The notes beneath the pieces were generated by a model that saw nothing but the letters and a program-made list of their open reading frames with translations, searched no databases and had not been told where the DNA came from. Source: Streptomyces mirabilis (GTDB lineage: Bacteria; Actinomycetota; Actinomycetes; Streptomycetales; Streptomycetaceae). Taken from it: a DNA stretch of 64,000 nucleotides. The stretch spans positions 8,494,001 through 8,558,000 of the forward strand of contig NZ_CP074102.1 of the NCBI RefSeq assembly GCF_018310535.1, written 5' to 3'. How positions within the stretch are numbered: the stretch's first letter is position 1; the number at the start of each line of letters is the position of its first letter. This document shows, piece after piece, positions 15,557-24,468 of the stretch. A program made the translations under genes and the position numbers.

Positions 15557-18448
15557 ATGGGACAGCGCGGTGTACGCAACAGAAGGACACTTTTCGAACG
15601 GGAGGGTGAACTCGCCGCCGCCGAGGAGGCGTTGAACGAGCTCACCGGTCTGCGCGAGGACGGAACCGAAGCACCCGAGCGGCCCCGCGGCGCGCTCCTC
15701 GCCTTCGCCGGACGTGCCGGAATCGGCAAGACCACCCTCCTCGCCGAGGTGCGCCGCCGCGCCGCCGCCCGGGGCTGCACCGTCCTGTCCGCGCGCGGCG
15801 GCGACCAGGAACAGGGCGTCGCCTTCCACGTCGCCCGCCAGCTCCTGCAACCGCAGTTCGCCGGGTCCCCGGAGGCGGAAATCCGCGCCCAGCTGGGGAG
15901 TTGGTACGCGATCGTCGGTCCCGCGCTCGGCCTGTGCGCCCCGACCGAGGGCACCGCGCCCGACCAGCAGGGCCTGCGCGACGGCCTCGACTGGGTGCTC
16001 ACCCACCTCGCGGTGCAGCGCGCCCCGATGGTGCTCGTCCTCGACGACGCGCACTGGGCCGACCCCGAGTCACTGAGCTGGCTCGCCGCCTTCGCACCAC
16101 GCGCGGAGGAACTGCCGCTGCTGCTGACCGTCGCCTACCGGCCCGACGAACTCCCCGACCACGCCGAGGCGTTCAGGGGCCTTCCCGGACGCGCGGGCCA
16201 GCGCCCCCTCGACCTCGAACCGCTCAGCGCCGCCGCCGTCGCCGGACTCGTCCGCGAGGACCTCGGCACCGTGGCGGACGACGTGTTCTGCCGCGAATGC
16301 TGGGCGGTCACCGCGGGCAACCCCTTCGAGGCGGTGGAGCTGACCGCGAAGGTCCGCGACCGCGGACTGGTCCCGACCGAGGAAGGGGCGCACCTGCTGC
16401 GCGACCTCGCCGCCGCCGTCAAGGGCAGCGGCCTGATCGCACGCCTCGAACGCCTGGGCACCTCCACCGTCCGCTTCGCCTGGGCCTGCGCCGTCCTCGG
16501 TACCGAGATCCCGCCGACCCTGGCCGCCGCCGTCGCCGGGCTCGGCTCCGAGGAGGCCGCCGACGCCGCGGACGCCCTGCGCGGCGCCCGAATCCTCGCC
16601 GGCGCCGACACCCTGGAGTTCGTCCACCCCCTCATCGCCACCGCCGTCTACCGCGCCATCCCCAGCGGCGTCCGCGTGGCCCTGCACGGCCAGGCCGCGT
16701 GGTGCGTCATCGACGAAGGGCTCGGCCCCTCCGCCGCCGCCCGCCACCTCATGGAGACCCACCCCGAGGGCGACAACTGGGTCGTCCAGCAACTGCGCGC
16801 CGCCGCCCGCGAGACCCAGCGCGCCGGAGCCCCCGACGCCGCCCGCCGCTACCTGGCCCGGGCCCTGCGTGAACCGCCGCCCCTCAAGGAGCGGGCCGCG
16901 GTCCTCCACGAACTGGGCTGCGCCTCCCTGCTCACCGAACCGGCGACCACCGTCAACCACCTCCGGGCCGCCCTGGAAGAACCCATCACCGACCCGGAGC
17001 TGCGCCACAACATCGTCTACCGGCTCTCCCAGGTCCTCGCCCACAGCGACCGGCTCGCCGAGGCCTCCGAGACGCTCGCCCGTGAGATCCGCGTGACCGG
17101 AGACGCCCGGGTCCGGCTGCGCATGCAGTCCGAACAGTTCATGTGGGACGCCTTCCGCGCCGACGAACCCGACTCCCCGGCCCGCTCCCGCCGCCTGGCC
17201 CGCCTCGCCGACCGGCTCACCGGCCGCGACCTCACCGAGCGCTATGTCATCGGCCTGCGCGCCTGGGACGCCACCCTGCGCGGCGAGCCCGCCCACGTCG
17301 CGCTCCACCACGCCGAACGCGCCCTCGCCGGAGGGATCCGCTGGGCCGAGGCCGACCGCGGCTTCGAGGTGCCCGTCCTGGTCGCCCTCACCTTCATGTA
17401 CGCCGACCGCCCGGGCCGCACCGAGGAACTGTTCGCCGCCGGGATCGCCGACTTCGAGTCCCAGGGCTGGCACGGCGCCCACCTCTCCTTCGGCTACACC
17501 CTCCTCGGATACGTCCGCTACCGCCGCGGCCGACTCGTCGAGGCCGAGGACTTCGCCCGCGCGGGCCTCAGGCTCGCCGAACGCGTCGGCGCCGGCACCC
17601 CCGTCCACTGGTACGCCGTCGGCGTCATCATCGAGATCCTGCTCGCCCGCGGCCGCGTCACCGAGGCCGCTCAGATCGGCGAGGACCACGCGTTCGGCGC
17701 GCCCTTCCCGGCCGCCGTCACCTTCCCCGACGTCCAGACCGTGCACGGCGAACTGCTGCTCGCCCGCGGCCTCACCAAGGACGCCGCCGCCGAGCTCGAA
17801 GCGGCCGGGCGCCGCCTGGACCCACGCGGCATGCGCAACCCCTCCTGGTGCCCCTGGCAGCTCCACCTCGCCCGCGCCGAAAGCCACGACGCGCCGGAAC
17901 GCGCCGTCGCCACGGCACTCGAAGCGGTGCACCGCGCCCGCCAGTTCGGCGCCCCCTCGGCCGTCGGACAGGCGCTGCGGGCCGCCGCCGACGTCTCCTC
18001 AGGCTCGACCCGCGTCAAGCTCCTCGAAGAGTCCGTCAGCCATCTGGAGCGCTCCCCGGCCGCCTACGAACTGGCCTGCGCGCTGGTCGCCCTGGGCACC
18101 GAACTGCGTCGCTCGGGCTCTCCCAAGGAGGCCGCAGAACACCTCTACCGAGGACTGGACGCGGCCATGCAGTGCGGCGCCGACGGCCTCGGCGACGAGG
18201 CCCGCGCCGAGCTTGCCGCCGCCGGACTGCGCCCGCGCCGCCTGCACAGCACCGAGACGGACACCCTCACCGCACGTGAACGCACGGCCGCCGCGCTCAC
18301 CGCCCGGGGCCGCACCACGACCGAGGTCGCCGAGGAGCTGGGGACCGACGAACCGGCCGTCGTCCGCCTGCTCTCGGCGGTCTACCGGAAGGTGGGCACG
18401 GACCGTACGGGACTGGCGGCGGCACTGGGCCAGCAAACGGTCCGGTAG
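15557..18448 (+). CDS. LAL-type ATPase transcriptional regulator (large LuxR family)
   Basis: 963 aa STAND-type regulator. Walker A GRAGIGKTT (near residues 50-58) and Walker B LVLDDAHWADP (near 160) define the AAA+ module. A long alpha-helical, TPR-like region follows. The C-terminal 55 residues (LTARERTAAALTARGRTTTEVAEELG...) are a LuxR/GerE-like helix-turn-helix, slightly degenerate. Start chosen at ATG 15557 with a G-rich stretch upstream; a GTG at 15539 is possible. Such regulators often control secondary metabolism or sugar use. It is monocistronic. Its last codons already belong to the 22-bp tandem repeat that follows, so the repeat supplies the final residues and the stop. Confidence 0.88.
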   Translation: MGQRGVRNRRTLFEREGELAAAEEALNELTGLREDGTEAPERPRGALLAFAGRAGIGKTTLLAEVRRRAAARGCTVLSARGGDQEQGVAFHVARQLLQPQFAGSPEAEIRAQLGSWYAIVGPALGLCAPTEGTAPDQQGLRDGLDWVLTHLAVQRAPMVLVLDDAHWADPESLSWLAAFAPRAEELPLLLTVAYRPDELPDHAEAFRGLPGRAGQRPLDLEPLSAAAVAGLVREDLGTVADDVFCRECWAVTAGNPFEAVELTAKVRDRGLVPTEEGAHLLRDLAAAVKGSGLIARLERLGTSTVRFAWACAVLGTEIPPTLAAAVAGLGSEEAADAADALRGARILAGADTLEFVHPLIATAVYRAIPSGVRVALHGQAAWCVIDEGLGPSAAARHLMETHPEGDNWVVQQLRAAARETQRAGAPDAARRYLARALREPPPLKERAAVLHELGCASLLTEPATTVNHLRAALEEPITDPELRHNIVYRLSQVLAHSDRLAEASETLAREIRVTGDARVRLRMQSEQFMWDAFRADEPDSPARSRRLARLADRLTGRDLTERYVIGLRAWDATLRGEPAHVALHHAERALAGGIRWAEADRGFEVPVLVALTFMYADRPGRTEELFAAGIADFESQGWHGAHLSFGYTLLGYVRYRRGRLVEAEDFARAGLRLAERVGAGTPVHWYAVGVIIEILLARGRVTEAAQIGEDHAFGAPFPAAVTFPDVQTVHGELLLARGLTKDAAAELEAAGRRLDPRGMRNPSWCPWQLHLARAESHDAPERAVATALEAVHRARQFGAPSAVGQALRAAADVSSGSTRVKLLEESVSHLERSPAAYELACALVALGTELRRSGSPKEAAEHLYRGLDAAMQCGADGLGDEARAELAAAGLRPRRLHSTETDTLTARERTAAALTARGRTTTEVAEELGTDEPAVVRLLSAVYRKVGTDRTGLAAALGQQTVR

Positions 18449-18634
18449 CCACGCGCGACAGGTCCGGAAACCATGCGGGCCCGGTCCGGAAGCCACGTAC
18501 AACCGGTCCGGCAACCACGTACAACCGGTCCGGAAGCCACGTACAACCGGTCCGGCAACCACGTACAACCGGTCCGGAAGCCAAGTACAACCGGTCCGGA
18601 AGCCAAGTACAACCGGTCCGGAAGCCGCGCACGC
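18437..18634. repeat. Nine-unit 22-bp tandem repeat
   Basis: Units start every 22 bp at 18437, 18459, 18481, 18503, 18525, 18547, 18569, 18591 and 18613. The consensus is CCGGTCCGGAAGCCACGTAC plus AA; alternate units read GGCAACC for GGAAGCC. The first unit lies inside the last codons of the LAL regulator, and the array ends about 50 bp before the next gene's start. There are no unique spacers, so it is not a CRISPR array. Each unit holds the CCGGTCCGG symmetric core. The period is close to two helical turns. Confidence 0.95.
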
Positions 18635-18682
18635 GGGACGCCCCCAAGGCCCGGTTCACGCCCGGGCACGTACCATTGCGGC

Positions 18683-19180
18683 ATGTCCTTCCTCCGCCGC
18701 CGCAGCGCCACGCCCGCCGGGCCCGACTTCGACGTTCTGGCCATGGATCCGGGTGACTGGCCGGGCAATCTCGGCGCGGGTCTGCTGCCCGCCCCCGACG
18801 GCAGTTGCCAGGGTGTCTTCCTGCGCTACGACCTGTTCGGCGGCCGCGGCCCCGCGATGATCATCGGCAATCTGCCCGAGGGCTCCCCGGCCCGCGAGGT
18901 CGCCGAGGACGAGATCCCCTTCGAGGTGGCCCAGCTGCTGCTGGCGCTGGAGAACGACGAGGAGGTCACCGTCACCGGGACCGAGGACATCCCGGTGATG
19001 CAGGGCGACGGTCTCCTCATCGTGCGCCGTCTCAAGCTCTCCGAGACCCGCATCTCCTGCGTGCAGTTCGACCGCGACGACAACGTCCTGGTGACCATCG
19101 CCGCCTGGGACCGTCCCATCACCGACGACCTGTACGCCCTGCTCAAGCCCCTGCCCCCGGAGCTGTTCCAGCAGGGCTGA
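18683..19180 (+). CDS. Conserved hypothetical protein (165 aa)
   Basis: 165 aa soluble acidic protein beginning MSFLRRRSATPAGPDF. I do not recognise a named domain, but the sequence has good codon bias and no signal peptide or membrane segment, and it looks like a conserved Streptomyces protein. Start ATG at 18683 is six bases after TACCAT (18671-18676), a good -10 box, with no ribosome-binding site, so the transcript is probably leaderless. The 22-bp repeat array lies directly upstream of this promoter and might influence it. Confidence 0.75.
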   Translation: MSFLRRRSATPAGPDFDVLAMDPGDWPGNLGAGLLPAPDGSCQGVFLRYDLFGGRGPAMIIGNLPEGSPAREVAEDEIPFEVAQLLLALENDEEVTVTGTEDIPVMQGDGLLIVRRLKLSETRISCVQFDRDDNVLVTIAAWDRPITDDLYALLKPLPPELFQQG

Positions 19181-19196
19181 GGCCCCGGCGCCGCGC

Positions 19197-20216
19197 TCAG
19201 GCGGCCGGCTGCCACCCGAGTGCAGGACCGAGCCGGGTGGCGATGTCGGTGAGGATCTGCACGTAGTCCTCGTGCCCGAAGGTGAACGGCAGCGCGAACG
19301 CGACCTCGTCGACCTCCCGGAACGCGGCGTGGGCGTACAGCCGTTCGGCGATCTCCTCGGAGGTGCCGACGAGATCGGGCGCGAACATCATCCGGGCCGG
19401 GCCCTGCGGAGTCGCGGTACGAGGAGTGCGCTTCAGGGCGTACTCCTCGTACTTCTCGCGCTGCTCGGGTGAGGCGCTGTCGGTGGGGATGACGACGAGG
19501 CCCTGGGAGACCCGGGCACGGTCGCCGTCGGGGTGGTGGGCGCGGAACGTCCGGATGTGCGACCGCTGGATCTCGGCGAAGTCCTCGGACTCCTCCGCCT
19601 TGACGACACTGCTGGTCAGCAGGTTCATCCCGTGCTCGCCCGCCCACTGCGCGGAGCGCAGGCTGCCACCGCCGTACCACATGCGCCGGCCGAGGCCCGC
19701 GGCGTGCGGCTGGACGCGGTCGGAGAACACCTCGAAGCCCTCGATCCCGCTGAAGTCGGTCGCCGGCTTGCCGCGCACGAAATCCAGCAGCCGTTCCACG
19801 CGGGCGTAACTGAAGTCCTCGGCGTCGCCGGTGTCGGGGTAGAGGGCCTGCTTGACCTGGTTGTAGTGCATCGGCGGGCCGACGCTGACGCCCGGGTTGA
19901 GGCGGCCCCCGGACAGGATGTCGACCGTGGCAAGGTCCTCGGCCAGCCGCAGCGGGTTCTCCCACCCGACCGGGATGACCGCCGTCCCCAGCTCGATCCG
20001 GCTGGTGCGCTGCGAGGCCGCCGACAGGACGGCCACGGGGGAGGAGATCCCGTACTGGAGATGACGGTGCCGTACCCACGCGCTGTCGAATCCCAGCTGC
20101 TCACCGAGCTCGATGATCTCCAGCGTCGACTCGTGACCCCGCCGTGGGTCGGCCTCGTCGAACAGTCCGATGGTCAAGAAGCCCAGCTTCCGCAGGGGGT
20201 GTGAGGGCAGTGGCAC
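19197..20216 (-). CDS. LLM-class flavin-dependent oxidoreductase (luciferase-like)
   Basis: 339 aa TIM-barrel monooxygenase of the bacterial luciferase-like family, using FMNH2 or F420. Visible: KLGFLTIGLFDEADPRRG, AVIPVGWENPLRLAEDLATVDILSGGRLNPGVSVG and WYGGGSLRSAQWAGEHG. Start is GTG at 20216, with GGAGGA upstream; longer in-frame extension is not family sequence. Two identical operator-like palindromes lie 24-57 bp upstream. Converges with the hypothetical gene 16 bp away. Substrate unknown; relatives oxidise alkanes, sulfonates or antibiotics. Confidence 0.9.
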   Translation of the reverse strand: MPLPSHPLRKLGFLTIGLFDEADPRRGHESTLEIIELGEQLGFDSAWVRHRHLQYGISSPVAVLSAASQRTSRIELGTAVIPVGWENPLRLAEDLATVDILSGGRLNPGVSVGPPMHYNQVKQALYPDTGDAEDFSYARVERLLDFVRGKPATDFSGIEGFEVFSDRVQPHAAGLGRRMWYGGGSLRSAQWAGEHGMNLLTSSVVKAEESEDFAEIQRSHIRTFRAHHPDGDRARVSQGLVVIPTDSASPEQREKYEEYALKRTPRTATPQGPARMMFAPDLVGTSEEIAERLYAHAAFREVDEVAFALPFTFGHEDYVQILTDIATRLGPALGWQPAA

Positions 20217-20239
20217 GAGGCTCCTCCAACGTTCGCGAC

Positions 20240-20273
20240 GATCTCTGTTGAACAGATGATCTCTGTTGAACAG
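20240..20273. promoter_or_regulatory. Twin CTGTTGAACAG operators
   Basis: The 16-bp sequence GATCTCTGTTGAACAG occurs twice in direct orientation (20240-20255 and 20258-20273), 18 bp apart. Each holds the palindrome CTGTT-G-AACAG. They sit just upstream of the flavin oxidoreductase start (20216) and on the far side of the S8 protease promoter region. Confidence 0.75.
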
Positions 20274-20499
20274 TCGAACGTCAGCGCCACGGCGGCTATG
20301 CCCAGGGTGGCAGTCGGCTTCCACGCTTCCGCGCTTCCGCCGCGACGTCCGCGGAGTCCGCGGGGTGGCGCGGTTGCGACATGTCCCATCCGCGCCACGG
20401 GGAAACGGTGACATCGCGTCCGGCAGCGGCGGATTCTGTGCAGCACCCGAATGAAGATCTCCTCGCGCGCACAACCATGCACGGAAAGGTGCTGATCAG

Positions 20500-23400
20500 A
20501 TGAGACGCATTCGCCTCGCGGCGGTGATATCGGCCGGCCTGGCGCTGACCGCCGGCGGCATGCCATCGGCGGCCGGCGCGGCTGGTGTGTCCAGTACGGC
20601 CGGGACGACCACGACGGCAACGGCTGCCACGACGGCAACGGCTGCCTCGGCGGGGGGCTCGCCAGGCGGCAGCGCCACCGTGCGGCTGATCACGGGCGAC
20701 CGTGTGACCGTCACGACGGACGGTGACGGCAAGCGGATCGCCGCCGTCGAGCCCGGCAGCGGCAGGCGCGGCATCCTGTTCCGTACCGTCGAACAGGACG
20801 GCGACCTGACGGTGCTGCCCTCCGACGCCCAGGACCTGGTCGCCGCCGGGCGCCTGGACCGGCAGTTGTTCAACGTCAGCGCACTCATCAAACAGAAGTA
20901 CGACGCCGCGCACACCGACACCCTCCCTCTGATCATCGGCCGGCCGAACGGTGTCCCGGCCGCCGCGGTGCGCAGGCTCACCACGCTGACCGAGGACGAC
21001 GCGCCCGCCCGCACGCTGGACAGCATCGACGCACAGTCGGTCCGGATCTCCGACGACGACCTGGCCCGGTTCTGGAAACAACTCGCCCCCGCCCCGAACC
21101 GCGTGAGCGCCGCGGGCATGGCCGCCACGCCCAGGATCTGGCTGGACGGCCGGGTGGACGCCGCCCTCGACCGCAGCACCGGACAGATCAACGCCCCGGC
21201 GGTCTGGAAGGCCGGGTACGACGGCACCTCCGTCAAGGTCGCGGTACTCGATACCGGTGTCGATCAGACCCATCCGGACCTGGCCGGACGCATCAGCCAG
21301 GCGAAGGACTTCTCGGGCAGCTCCGGGACCGGTGACGTCTTCGGTCACGGCACCCACGTCGCCTCCACGGTCGGCGGGACCGGCGCCGCGTCCGGCGGCA
21401 CCCGCAAGGGGGTGGCACCGGGCGCCGACCTGCTGATCGGCAAGGTCCTCGGGGACGACGGCTACGGAACCGAGTCGCAGGTCATCGACGGCATGGAGTG
21501 GGCCGCCGCCGAGGGCGCCAAGGTCGTCAACATGAGCCTGGGCTCGGACGAGGTGAGCGACGGCACCGACCCGATGAGCCTCGCCGTCGACGAACTCAGC
21601 AGCAACAGCGGCGCCCTCTTCGTGGTGGCGGCCGGCAACAGCGGAGAGCAGGGCCAGGAAACCATCGGCTCACCCGGCGCCGCGGACGCCGCACTGACCG
21701 TGGGCGCGGTGGACCGCGACGACTCACTCGCCCCGTTCTCCAGCCGCGGTCCGCGCCACGGCGACCGCGTGGTCAAGCCCGATGTCACCGCCCCGGGGGT
21801 GGGCATCGTCGCGGCCCGCGCGGCGGGCACCACCATGGGCGAACCGGTGGACCAGTACTACGTGGCCGCTTCCGGTACGTCGATGGCCACCCCGCATGTG
21901 GCGGGCGCCGCCGCCCTGCTCGCCCAGGCGCATCCGACCTGGAGCGGACAGCGGCTCAAGGACGCGCTCATCAGCACGGCGCACACCGTCGGGGGACAGC
22001 AGGTGACCGAGGAGGGCGGCGGCCGCGTCGACGTGGCCGCGGCGGCGCTCGGACCGGTCACCGCCACCGGGAGTGTGGCCATGGGACCGTACGGAACCGG
22101 CGGCGACGACAACGGCGCCCCGCGCACGGCCACCGTCCGCTACACCAACACCTCGGACAAGGACGTCACCCTCGCGCTCGCCGCCCACCTGGCCACCACC
22201 GGCGGCCGGGAACTCACGACCGGTGCGCTGCGACTCGGCTCCGACGCGGTGCGGATCGCCGCCGGTGCCACCGTGGACGTGCCACTGACGGTGGATCCCT
22301 CCCGGGCCGGCCGGGGCGACTACTACGGCTATGTCACCGCCACCACGACCGACGGCGCGGTCAAGGTCCACACCACGGTGAGCATCGTGGTGCACGGCCC
22401 CATCCACAAGCTCACCGTCACCACCTACGACCACGACGGGAACCGCGTCCAGGCACTGCCCACCATCTGGGGCACGGACGGATTCGTCGACTACGTCAGC
22501 ACCGAGCCGGCCGTCGCCGAAGTCGAGGAAGGCACCTATCAACTCGACTACTCCAGCCTGGACACGGCCGATGACGGACAGGAACTGCGCCAGGTCGTCC
22601 TGCCGGAGGTGAAGGTCACCAAGGACACGGCCGTCACCCTGGACGCGCGCAAGACCACCAAGGTCGACATCCGCACGCCCCGGCCCGCCGAACAGCGCGG
22701 CATCCTCGACTACCAGACCTACCGGCAGATCGACGGACACAGCCTCCTCCAGGGCACGATGTACTTCGACCTGGCCAAGCGGCTCTACGTCAGCCCCACC
22801 GCGGCCGTCACCGACGGCACCTTCGAGTTCGCCTCGCGCTGGCAGCTGGTCGCCCCGCTGCTGGAGGCGAAGGTGTCGGGCAGCGACCTCGCCCTGAATC
22901 CGTACTACATGCCGAATTCGCCGCTGTTCGCCGCCGGCGGTATCACCCTGACCGCCGTGGACGCGGGCACCTTCGCCAAGCCCGACTTCAGCCGGGCCCG
23001 CGGCAAACTCGCGATCGTCCGCAACGAAGAGGGCACCAACGAGCGGGAGTTGACCCGACAGGCGGCCGCGGCGGGCGTACGCGGACTGCTGATGACCCAC
23101 TTCGCCGACATCGCCTGGACGCGCTGGAGCCCCGACGGCGAACGCACCGCCGTGCCGACCGTCCGCATCGGCAAGGCAGCGGGCGCCGCCCTGCTCGACC
23201 GGCTGAAGAAGCGCCCGAGCACCACCGTCAGATTCACCGGAACGGCGAAGAGCCCGTACCTCTACGACGTCATGCAGACGTCGTCCCAACAGATACCCCG
23301 GCAGGTCGTGTACACCGTGTCCGAGCGCAACAGCGCGGTGCTGCGGACCACGTACGCCGACAACGGAGGAGCGCCCTGGGCCAGTGAACAGCGGTTCGCC

Positions 23401-24333
23401 CGGCGCCCGTACCAGGACACCGCCTGGTTGCAGTACACCCGCTATGTGCCGACGGGCTTCGTACGCACCGAGTACGTCAGCGCGAACGGCACGGCCTGGC
23501 TGCACCGGGTGCATCACACGACCACGTTCGACGTAGACATGCCGCTGGCCGTGGGCATGAACGACGCGCCCCGCACCTACCGGCCCGGCGAGCACCTCGA
23601 CGAGCGCTGGCAGGGGGCCGTGGTGCGCCCCTCGATCCCCCGGGGCACCAAGACGCCCTCGGTACGGACCGGAGACGTACTGGCCCTGCGCATTCCGGAG
23701 TTCACCGACTCCACGGCGGGTCACTGGTCACGGCTGCTCGCCGGGGACGGCGGCGGGGTGGGCGGACTCGCCACGGCCGCCGACGCGCCGGGCGGTGACA
23801 CGGCCGCCGCGGCGCTCTACCGCGACGGGGTGAAGGTCGCCGACGCCGACAGCGCCTGGACCGATTTCGAGGTCGCCCCGGGCGCAGCCGACTACCGGCT
23901 GGACCTGACGACCTCGCGCGTGGACGACGAGTGGGCGTTCGCCGCCCGTACCGACACCTCCTGGTCCTTCCGGTCCGCGACCACGGCCACGGCGACACCG
24001 CTGTCCCTGCTGCAACTCGACTACGCCGTACCGGTCGACGCACACAACGCGGTGGGGGCCGGGCGGACGCACACCATCGGCCTGGCCGTCCGCGCCCAGG
24101 ACGGTCAGCCCGCCCCGCGCGGAGTGGCCCTGCGCGTGGAGGTGTCCTACGACGACGGCAGGCACTGGAGCGGTGCGGCGGTCCAGGACCGCGGGCACAA
24201 CGCGTTCCGGGCCACCGTCACCAGGCCCTCCGGCCACGGCGACGCGTATGTGACCCTGCGGGTCACGGCGCGGGACCGGCTCGGCAACAGCGTCCGACAG
24301 ACGGTACAACGCGCCTACCTGCAACGGGGATAG
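20500..24333 (+). CDS. Secreted S8 subtilisin-like serine protease, large multidomain
   Basis: 1277 aa. An N-terminal signal peptide (RRIRLAAVISAGLALTAG, cleavage near AGA) is followed by a Thr/Ala-rich stretch and a propeptide. The S8 catalytic triad is D251 (VLDTGVD), H283 (GHGTHV) and S461 (GTSMATPH), with the oxyanion Asn in AAGNSG. After the catalytic domain come beta-sandwich regions and a PA-like insertion (about 830-920, with RGLLMTHFADIAW). It is exported and probably degrades extracellular protein. ATG at 20500 is preceded by GGAAAGG. It is followed by a strong terminator and a TrmB/LuxR regulator. Confidence 0.92.
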   Translation: MRRIRLAAVISAGLALTAGGMPSAAGAAGVSSTAGTTTTATAATTATAASAGGSPGGSATVRLITGDRVTVTTDGDGKRIAAVEPGSGRRGILFRTVEQDGDLTVLPSDAQDLVAAGRLDRQLFNVSALIKQKYDAAHTDTLPLIIGRPNGVPAAAVRRLTTLTEDDAPARTLDSIDAQSVRISDDDLARFWKQLAPAPNRVSAAGMAATPRIWLDGRVDAALDRSTGQINAPAVWKAGYDGTSVKVAVLDTGVDQTHPDLAGRISQAKDFSGSSGTGDVFGHGTHVASTVGGTGAASGGTRKGVAPGADLLIGKVLGDDGYGTESQVIDGMEWAAAEGAKVVNMSLGSDEVSDGTDPMSLAVDELSSNSGALFVVAAGNSGEQGQETIGSPGAADAALTVGAVDRDDSLAPFSSRGPRHGDRVVKPDVTAPGVGIVAARAAGTTMGEPVDQYYVAASGTSMATPHVAGAAALLAQAHPTWSGQRLKDALISTAHTVGGQQVTEEGGGRVDVAAAALGPVTATGSVAMGPYGTGGDDNGAPRTATVRYTNTSDKDVTLALAAHLATTGGRELTTGALRLGSDAVRIAAGATVDVPLTVDPSRAGRGDYYGYVTATTTDGAVKVHTTVSIVVHGPIHKLTVTTYDHDGNRVQALPTIWGTDGFVDYVSTEPAVAEVEEGTYQLDYSSLDTADDGQELRQVVLPEVKVTKDTAVTLDARKTTKVDIRTPRPAEQRGILDYQTYRQIDGHSLLQGTMYFDLAKRLYVSPTAAVTDGTFEFASRWQLVAPLLEAKVSGSDLALNPYYMPNSPLFAAGGITLTAVDAGTFAKPDFSRARGKLAIVRNEEGTNERELTRQAAAAGVRGLLMTHFADIAWTRWSPDGERTAVPTVRIGKAAGAALLDRLKKRPSTTVRFTGTAKSPYLYDVMQTSSQQIPRQVVYTVSERNSAVLRTTYADNGGAPWASEQRFARRPYQDTAWLQYTRYVPTGFVRTEYVSANGTAWLHRVHHTTTFDVDMPLAVGMNDAPRTYRPGEHLDERWQGAVVRPSIPRGTKTPSVRTGDVLALRIPEFTDSTAGHWSRLLAGDGGGVGGLATAADAPGGDTAAAALYRDGVKVADADSAWTDFEVAPGAADYRLDLTTSRVDDEWAFAARTDTSWSFRSATTATATPLSLLQLDYAVPVDAHNAVGAGRTHTIGLAVRAQDGQPAPRGVALRVEVSYDDGRHWSGAAVQDRGHNAFRATVTRPSGHGDAYVTLRVTARDRLGNSVRQTVQRAYLQRG

Positions 24334-24364
24334 ACGCTGCTGCGCACAGCGCGCACAGCGCGCA

Positions 24365-24405
24365 CGGCGGGTGCACGGCGGAGCGACGCGGCCGTGCACC
24401 CGCCG
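24365..24405. terminator. Terminator after the S8 protease
   Basis: Perfect 15-bp stem CGGCGGGTGCACGGC / GCCGTGCACCCGCCG with an 11-base loop, 32 bp after the protease stop. Confidence 0.85.
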
Positions 24406-24468
24406 CCCGTCCACACGGATGCAGTACGGTGTTCAACCGTTGGACGGGGTGGGACCAAGGAGAGCGCC

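Noticed and set aside
16070..17932. 620-codon minus-strand frame over the LAL regulator
   Set aside because: It is an antisense shadow of a gene with clear Walker motifs; no start or ribosome-binding site.
18437..18634. Possible CRISPR array
   Set aside because: Units repeat back to back with no unique spacers, and no cas genes are near.
21724..23724. Long minus-strand open frame (666 codons) over the S8 protease
   Set aside because: The plus strand encodes the protease with its full catalytic triad; the opposite frame is a GC-bias shadow.
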